Positions 57,343 through 64,000 of a stretch of DNA of 64,000 bases are shown here, one piece after another (the stretch's first letter is position 1; each line of letters opens with the position of its first letter). The stretch is from Arcuatula senhousia (taxonomy: Eukaryota > Mollusca > Bivalvia > Mytilida > Mytilidae): contig OZ020313.1 of assembly GCA_963971305.1 (NCBI GenBank), positions 28,062,602 through 28,126,601 of the forward strand, read 5' to 3'. The position numbers and the translations under genes were made by a program. The notes under the pieces were generated by a model. That model made no database searches. It was not told the DNA's origin and saw only the letters and a list, made by a program, of their open reading frames with translations.

Positions 57343-59436
57343 AAAAAAAACTTTATTTTTGAATTTTAGCCACTTTTCTGTTCAAAAAGGATGAATATAA
57401 GCAAAACAAGCAAATTAAACAATATTGGTATGATATTCTAACCAAAACTAAATTTTGATTGTTATTGTGAAAAGGTTACAAAAACAATAGAGATTTCTTC
57501 ATTCCTTCTTTATTGTGTTATAAAAATACAAGAACAGTTTTACCATGATACAACTGTAAAGGAACTTGTTTCATCTAGGTGTTCCGAGGGTTATTTTGGC
57601 TTCATCTATTAAGATTGAGGGGAAATGATAAAATCAAAGGCCTTTGTGGTTTTGTGTATTTGTACTTTATTATAATTTAACAATCAAAATTATTAAGTTA
57701 ATCAGTTGCTTTAAATATTTCTTCTAATTGTTACTAGTTTAATTGGCGTTTATGAATCCTCGTTATAAATTCTCAAGTTATCCACAGGAGAATATTAACT
57801 CCTGTGTTGACATCAACAGTTCACTTACTCAATGGACATGATGGATATATCTTTAGGCACAAAAGATATCATTACGCCCCCTCAATCATATCAATAGCTC
57901 CATTGGAACTTAATTGCTACTGTCTCAGAATACATATTAAAGAAGTTTTAGCACCTAAGCCAAGGACGTCTTAACCTCTGAATGAACCTTGCTTTAAGGC
58001 TCTAAGACACGATAGAAGAATACCATTATTGTATCATTTAATTAGTTTCTTATGAATATCTGTAGTTTGTTGATCATTTACTTATTATTCTATTGATGAT
58101 GTCTTCTCTCATTCATTGGTTAAAATGCACGTACAACTTTTATCTCCGAGTTCTCTTTCAAATATCAATTTTGTTATTCATTAAAAACAGGCCCTTCTTC
58201 AGACTCAGCTGTGGACCAAACGATTTCTCCTCTTACTCAATTCATATTTTTTAACATGTTTTCCAAGACACGCATCATGTGAATCAATAAAAACCACTCT
58301 CTACAGGATAATCTGAATTTAACCAACGAGTCCCTTACACTAAAAATTTGGTTATTCTGTAATATGACAAATCGACTTTTACACAGCTAGGGCATTTGGA
58401 AATCCAAGGCGATTCCGAGTCGTTCTATGTCAATTCGGAGTTCAAAGTCGTCAAAGGACAAATTTGAATTCTAACTTACATGTACACTAGATTTTTTGTC
58501 ACTTTGTTTTCGAATTCCACTTCCCTTGGAAAACTAAGGTTTTATGTATCCCGATTTGTACTTTGGCGATTCTGAATCGTCCTAAAATCTTATGGTAATT
58601 CAGAAACGCACAGAACATTTCTGTTCCGCGATATGGAATTTCTCTTAACATTAATAAACAAAAAAGCTTATCAATATTTTAAGTCGCAAAAACCCCAAAA
58701 CAAATTTGACATAATAAAAAATAGTTTTAAATCAATAGATTTGAAATGCGTATATTATTTTTTCTAGTATGTCTACCTTATATTAAGGAAGTAGGCGTAG
58801 GTTTTAAAGAGTGTTCAATCTATTCAATTAAACTTAGCAAACTCTTGCTTCCAAAGCATTTTGGCAGGGTAATTTCCAAGGGCAGATGTATGGTTTCTGG
58901 TTTTAGATGAAATGGAATTGCCATAAACATGATAAAATTCTGGATCCGCCTTTGGTTGCACCGCGTTACTGTCTAGAACTTGTCACCAGGTCATGCAGTT
59001 TTGGTGGCTTTTTTTAAAAGGCAACCCTACAGTCACAAGTTACTAGCCTTTCAAGGAAGAGGGGAGCTTGTACTTCAATTCTAGTTAAGGGCGGCCCATA
59101 ATACTGTATTATTAGCTGGCAAAGAAATCTAATAAATACTATCATTCGTTGACCGACAATGACAATTATTTTTCTCTGCGAGTACGACAAATTAAAGAGT
59201 ATTTTAGGTTACATGACATATATTTAAGTTCAGGATCTCAAAGTCGGTCACGCAAACGGTGTTGTCTCTTTTTAAAAAAATATAATTATCTTAACCCTTT
59301 TTGCTAATGTGAAAAATAAGACATATTAAAGCAAAAAAGGACATACTGACAAATTTACTGCATTTAAAAACCATGCATTAAAAACTGAATAATACATGGC
59401 AAATTCTGAATCATATGCTGTATTTACCCGAGACAC
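57343..59436. other. No gene or repeat recognised over about 2.1 kb
   Basis: Mostly unique AT-rich sequence. It may be regulatory or intronic; I see nothing to support either. Confidence 0.4.
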
Positions 59437-59605
59437 CTATATCATACCTCGGACTGTTGGCCCTCGGTATGATATAGGTCGAGGGTTAATACGGCATGTG
59501 ATTGATATTTTGTAGGGGTGCGATATAGGGTATGCGATATAGGGTAAGAGGTGCGATATAAGGGGTGCGATATAGGGTATGCGATATAGGTAATGTGCTT
59601 TGTCC
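59437..59605. repeat. GATATAGG hairpin followed by short tandem repeats
   Basis: ACCTATATCATACC (from 59438) pairs with GGTATGATATAGGT (ending 59480). From 59519 to 59592 about six copies of GCGATATAGGG(TAT) follow with variable spacing. The hairpin and the array share the GATATAGG motif. Confidence 0.7.
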
Positions 59606-59629
59606 TATAATACATATTGAAAAGACTAT

Positions 59630-60800
59630 ATTTATACTTAGGTTGATCATCTTAGTAATAATTTGGTTCCCCAGTTTGGTATTTTTGATTTTACTGTTCT
59701 ATGCTCTTCATAATCATATAGTGTTTGGCATTTTCAATATTTTTGGTAGAGCGCCAATTCCCCGAGGTTAGCCCGCTCCGGCACCAACACTTTTGAGTTG
59801 GAGAATACATCAAAGCTTTAAATTATCCGTCTAAATTTCAAAATTGTCTAAACCCTAAGGTTCTTCCTACCCCAGACATAGGTTGAATATCTTAGTAATA
59901 ATTTGGTTCCCCAGTTTGGAATTTTTGGTTATACTGTTCTATGCTCTTCATATTCATACAGTGTTTGGCATTTTCAATATTTTTGGTAGAGCGCCTCTGA
60001 TGAGTCTTGAATAGACGAAACGCGCGTCAGGCGTAGCAAAATTTATTGTCTGGAACTTTGTTGTCATTTGTATTTTGTATTTCGAACACACGTGAAGGTT
60101 GGCACTGCTGGTGGAGTTTTAATTCCCCGAGGTTAGCCCGCTCCGGCACCAACACTTTTGTGTTGGAGAACACATCAAAGCTTTAAATTATCTGTTTAAA
60201 TTTCAAAATTGTCTAAACCCTAAGGTTCTTCCTATCCCAGACATAGATTGATCATCTTAGTAATAATTTGGTTCCCCAGTTTGGTATTTTTGATTTTACT
60301 GTTCTATGCTCTTCATAATCATATAGTGTTTGGCATTTTCAATATTTTTGGTAGAGCCTCTGATGAGTCTTGAATAGACGAAACACGCGTCAGGCGTAGC
60401 AAAATTTATTGTCTGGAACTTTGTTGTCATTTGTATTTCGAACACACGTGAAGGTTAGCACTGCTGGTGGAGTTTTAATTCCCCGAGGTTAGCCCGCTCC
60501 GGCACCAACACTTTTGTGTTGGAGAACACATCAAAGCTTTAAATTATCTGTTTAAATTTCAAAATTGTCTAAACCCTAAGGTTCTTCCTATCCCAGACAT
60601 AGATTGATCATCTTAGTAATAATTTGGTTCCCCAGTTTGGTATTTTTGATTTTACTGTTCTATGCTCTTCATAATCATATAGTGTTTGGCATTTTCAATA
60701 TTTTTGGTAGAGCCTCTGATGAGTCTTGAATAGACGAAACACGCGTCAGGCGTAGCAAAATTTATTGTCTGGAACTTTGTTGTCATTTGTATTTAGATAT
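59630..60800 (+). repeat. Tandem array, unit about 360 bp, about four copies
   Basis: CTTAGTAATAATTTGGTTCC lies at 59651, 59891, 60255 and 60612. Spacing is 240, 364 and 357, because the first copy lacks about 120 bp. Each full unit has GAATAGACGAAACGCGCGTC, then CAGGCGTAGCAAAATTTATT and CGAGGTTAGCCCGCTCCGGC. Scraps occur at 23875, 31015 (inverse) and 56935. Units 2-4 are over 95 percent alike. Confidence 0.9.
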
Positions 60801-61498
60801 ATGATATAAAGGGTTAAAAGTCTTTATTCTAACCTAGTTGGGGTTCAAAGTATAAAAAATCAAAAAAATTTTGATATAAGAAATGTTTTGTTTAACATAT
60901 ATAATAACATATTATCTGCTCTACAAAATTAATTTTTCCTAACATGTGTTAATGATAATGATTATTATTCTGTAGAACTTCTTTAGCATGACTGACGGAA
61001 TTAGGACAGCACCTGAAGGTTGCCAAAATAATTATATAATGTTTTGAATCTTCACACAATTCCTTTTCGTTTTGTTGTCGACACTAAGTTGATGAAAAAC
61101 TAGTATTATGAGATGATAATAGGCTAACTTAAACAATTTTAGAAGTTCAAAGTTATAATAATATCTGCAATTTGTTAGCAATTTGAAACAAATTTGTTGC
61201 TAATTTAGAGTGTTTTGTTGCATAGTTTGATAATGGGAATGGTTGTGCTTGAAGTAATTTGTTGTATGCAATCGCTGTGAGTTTTTTATTCTTATTTGTA
61301 AAAAGTGTTTTGTGAAGGAGATTTTCAGCTGTGACCTCATCTGTGAAACTATACAAAACTCAAACATCTAAAGGAGAATCTTAAACTCATCATTCTAAAA
61401 CGCGAATTCTAAGACAGAAATAATCTAAATTTAGGGATTCGGATTTATTACTTGAAGAAATAGAAAAAGCCAAGAAAATTTGAACGCTACATGAAACA
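60801..61498. other. Upstream of the candidate exon; no repeat recognised
   Basis: AT-rich, lacking the repeat families seen elsewhere. It would contain the promoter and 5' leader if the exon at 61499 is real. No TATA box was chosen with confidence. Confidence 0.35.
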
Positions 61499-61716
61499 AT
61501 GACTTCGAGGGAATACAAAAAAGTTATCTTAGCTGCTCTTCTAATAGTTCTGGCTTTTATTATTGGTGTAATGATTGGATTCTTCTCAAGAGCAGCTTTG
61601 GTGAAAAACGAAAGTGAACCATCCATACTAGACACATTGAATCGTGAGGAGGACGAAGGCATTACACAGAGATTGGCTGATCATATTAGCAAAGAAAACT
61701 TGGACAAAAACTTAAG
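61499..61716 (+). CDS. Candidate first coding exon of a type II membrane protein, possibly an NAALADase-like peptidase
   Basis: It encodes MTSREYKK, a single hydrophobic span (about residues 9-30, VILAALLIVLAFIIGVMIGF), then a soluble stretch ending ADHISKENLDKNLR. The exon would stop at 61716 before GTACAT, a fair splice donor (AAG|GTACAT), leaving 72 codons plus two bases. The short cytoplasmic tail, one anchor and an ISxENLxxNLR segment recall the N-terminus of glutamate carboxypeptidase II/NAALADase (M28 family), a zinc peptidase facing outside the cell. No catalytic part is in the window. The identity is inference; a real first exon is more likely than the exact family. A retroelement tail at 61840-62095 would lie in intron 1. 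Confidence 0.45.
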
Positions 61717-61839
61717 GTACATATATACTGCGCTAATGTCATGACATCTTTATGTTCTTTGTATTCATGTGTATTGATAATACGAGTAATGTTGTGTTTT
61801 GCATTCGTTTTGCTTTTTAAACTATCAACGCCTAAATGT

Positions 61840-62095
61840 TGCTTCTAAGTTTTTGATTTGTCTTCCTTTATCGGCGGATTTGACAAATTAAATTGACGTT
61901 GTTAGCTCAAAGGGTGTGCAAGAACTGCTTACTCTTCCGGAGCACATGAGGTAACTCTCATTACGGCGAGTTTGCGTTGTTGATTGATATTCAGTTGCTT
62001 TTTTATTTCTGCGTTTAATGTTGTCTGTTTTTTTTTCCTGTTCTCGTTTGGATTTACTGGTTTTGTTTCTGCCCTTTCGGACTTAACAAATTGGG
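61840..62095 (+). mobile_element. Solo 3' tail of the YIDD retroelement
   Basis: Landmarks are TTTGTCTTCCTTTATCGGCG, ACTGCTTACTCTTCCGGAGC, TTACTGGTTTTGTTTCTGCC and CTTTCGGACTT, after which it breaks off. No coding sequence is attached. Confidence 0.75.
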
Positions 62096-62366
62096 TTAAT
62101 AGTAAAAAACATTTCAGACAAAAGAGCCCATTAGAGATAAACAGCTTATGTCACTGTACACCACTTTTTTCCAATGATGTATTTGGTTAGCTTCGCCTTC
62201 TTATAAATTGGTTTTAATAGAGAAACTCTTCAACAGCGAGTAAATGTATATTTAAGGTGGTTCAGGGTATAAACAAATTCCAACAGATTTTCTCTAACTT
62301 TGTGCAATCAATCTTTGATCATTGGACTTTGAAAACTTCCAAAAAGGCGCTAACGGACCAATTTTT
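62096..62366. other. No gene or repeat recognised
   Basis: Nothing supported. Confidence 0.4.
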
Positions 62367-63241
62367 AGCCGAGTTGCAACGAAGTTGAACTCGGCTATTG
62401 TGATGATGATGGCGGGCGGCTGGGCGGGCGGGCGGGCGGGCGGGCGTGCGGGCGGGCGTCAACAATTGGTTTCCGGACCATAACTCAAAAAGTTGTGAAC
62501 CGATTTTAATGAAACTTTGGTATATTGTTACATACCATAAGAGGAGGAACCCTATTGATTTTGGGGTAAATCCGTTAAAGGTCAAGGTCACAGCGGCAGA
62601 AAAACCTTAGAAAATTTCTTAAATTAATGGTTTCCGGACCCTAACTCAAAAAGTTGTGAACCGATGTTAATGAAACTTTGGTATATTGTTACATACCATA
62701 AGAGGAAGAACCCTATTGATTTTGGGGTAAATCCGTTCAAGGTCAAGGTCACAGCGACAGAAAAACCTTAGAAAATTTCTTGAATTAGTGGTTTCCGGAC
62801 CATAACTCAAAAAATTGTGAACCAATTTTAATGAAACTTTGGGATATTGTTTGATACCATAAGAGGAGGAACCCTATTGATTTTGGGGTAAATCCATTCA
62901 AGGTCAAGGTCACAGTGACAGAAAAAGGTTAGACAATTTCTTGAATTAGTGGTTTCCAGACCATAACTCGAAAAGTTTTGAACTGATTTTAATGAAACTT
63001 TAGGATACTATTACATACCATAAGAGGAGGAACACTATTGATTTTGGGGTAAATCCATATAAGGTCAAGGTCACAGCGACAGAAAAACATTTGAAATTTA
63101 CTTAAAAAAGCAGTTTCTGGTCAAATACTCGAAAAGTTGTCAACAGATTTTAATGAAACTTGGTAATGTTGTTTTGTTACCAATTATAAGAGGAGACACC
63201 CAAATGATTTTAGGGTAATTTCGTTATACGGCAACTCGGCT
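62367..63241 (+). mobile_element. Hairpin-ended minisatellite element, family 3, complete
   Basis: The left terminus AGCCGAGTTGC (62367-62377) is inverted at the right terminus GCAACTCGGCT (63231-63241). The left end also folds: AGCCGAGTT (62367-62375) pairs with AACTCGGCT (62388-62396). A (GGGC)n tract follows (62412-62456), then five units of about 155-163 bp starting at GGTTTCCGGACC-type motifs near 62468, 62628, 62790 and 62950, the last (about 63110) diverged. Identity falls from left to right. No open frame of note. Confidence 0.85.
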
Positions 63242-63711
63242 TTTGCACCCATGTGCATATTGATTTTTAGATTTATGACCTTGCAAATTTGGTGACCTTA
63301 AGATTTGTGTTCAATAGATGTGTCATCAAACATCTTTAAACTCACATTGTGAGCTGGAAATATATCAAATTTTCCCACATAAAAAATTAATGTCACGAAT
63401 CTTGATTTCTAGATATTTAAAAAAACCATTGCTCCTACACATTTCTACATAGAAATATGTCAGTCGTTTTCCAACCAATTAAAGCCCCTGAAAATAGTGC
63501 TTTTTTAAGAACCAGCTTAATTTCTTTTTAAATATTAATGATATGCCTATTTCATTTTTAAAATGAAACAGATAATCTAATTGTATGCATCTTTTGAGTT
63601 ATTTTTAATGCTTTGAGTTGAAATGCAGACTGAAAAGTTGCAAGATATCCGAAACGATTATCCGTTTTCAGTCCACTGAACCACCGTCATACAACATCCA
63701 TTGTACATTTT
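63242..63711. other. No gene or repeat recognised
   Basis: Nothing supported. Confidence 0.4.
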
Positions 63712-63829
63712 TAGCTCACCTGGCCAAAGGCCATGTGAGCTATTGCCATCACTTGGCGTCCGTCGTCGTCCGTCGTCGTCGTCCGTCGTCGTCGTCGTCG
63801 TCGTCGTCGTTAACTTTTCTTCAATTTGT
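63712..63829 (+). mobile_element. Start of a hairpin/microsatellite element, truncated
   Basis: TAGCTCACCTGGCC (63712-63725) pairs with GGCCATGTGAGCTA (63729-63742), one mismatch. TTGCCATCACTTGGC and a long (GTC)n/(CCGTCGTCGT)n tract follow, then TTAACTTTTCT. The order matches, inverted, the right end of 28396-29655. The unit array is missing: retroelement coding sequence follows immediately. Confidence 0.75.
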
Positions 63830-64000
63830 CTATGGTCCTTCTGGTCATGTCATCACGGGTGATCTTAAGATAATTGAAAATGATTTATTACGTAATGTGG
63901 TTTCCCATGGACCTAAATTCAGGGAACCGCAACGTATAAATTGGAATCATAACTTTAAGATCATCATGGACCCTTTGGAGGACTATGCTAGAGCCTGGAT
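63830..64000 (+). pseudogene. N-terminal part of a YIDD retroelement protein, runs off the window
   Basis: The frame reads YGPSGHVITGDLKIIEND, GPKFREPQRINWNHNFKI and IMDPLEDYARAW to the last base, with no stop. It matches the broken N-terminal block at 15150-15250 and 16000-16032. The start is not visible because the element at 63712 abuts it. Whether the remainder is intact cannot be told. Confidence 0.75.

Noticed and set aside
59630..60800. A CRISPR array
   Set aside because: Repeats are about 360 bp with no short direct repeat and unique spacers; this is eukaryotic satellite-like sequence.

Overview
The window reads as animal nuclear DNA from a bivalve mollusc, most likely a mussel (Mytilidae). 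It is AT-rich and gene-poor, and it is full of short non-autonomous elements, tRNA-derived SINEs and decayed reverse-transcriptase elements of kinds I associate with mussel genomes, including the repeat core AGACGAAACGCGCGTCAGGC. There are no bacterial operons, rRNA genes, functional tRNA genes or CRISPR arrays. Species cannot be fixed from sequence alone.

Only one complete, intact gene is supported: a single-exon class A (rhodopsin-family) G-protein-coupled receptor at 38681-39823 (+). A candidate first coding exon of a type II membrane protein, possibly an NAALADase/glutamate carboxypeptidase II-like M28 peptidase, lies at 61499-61716 (+), with its remaining exons beyond the window. A broken gene with a DUF6589-like core and two PHD fingers occupies about 5268-8040 (-).

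The rest is mostly a record of transposition. A retroelement with a YIDD-type, probably Penelope-like, reverse transcriptase left a nearly full-length broken copy (15145-18430 +), several fragments (8336-9190 -, 42205-42545 -, 53095-53310 -, 54890-55140 +), the start of another copy at the right edge (63830-64000 +), and at least eleven copies of its 3' tail. The 15-18 kb copy was hit twice: by a 709-bp element with 15-bp inverted ends, and by a block of about 365-bp tandem repeat. Another copy's tail at 41.6-41.9 kb carries a tRNA-derived SINE with recognisable target-site duplications.

The most distinctive pattern is a set of elements that share a blueprint without sharing terminal sequence: a hairpin at one end, a short-period microsatellite beside it, then three to six units of a 140-190-bp repeat, and usually an inverted copy of the terminal motif at the far end (11648-12354, 15254-15962, 28396-29655 reversed, 62367-63241, and the start of a fifth at 63712). 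They resemble the minisatellite-bearing elements known from bivalves (pearl/HINE-like, by recollection).

Layout: 0-5 kb repeats and hairpins; 5-9 kb broken DUF6589/PHD gene and a reverse-transcriptase fragment; 9-21 kb element-rich with the nested retroelement; 21-38 kb AT-rich with foldbacks and small inverted-repeat elements; 38-40 kb GPCR; 40-56 kb SINEs, retroelement pieces and inverted-repeat elements; 57-61 kb tandem arrays; 61.5 kb candidate exon; 62-64 kb further hairpin-ended elements. All calls come from reading sequence by eye; no database search was possible.
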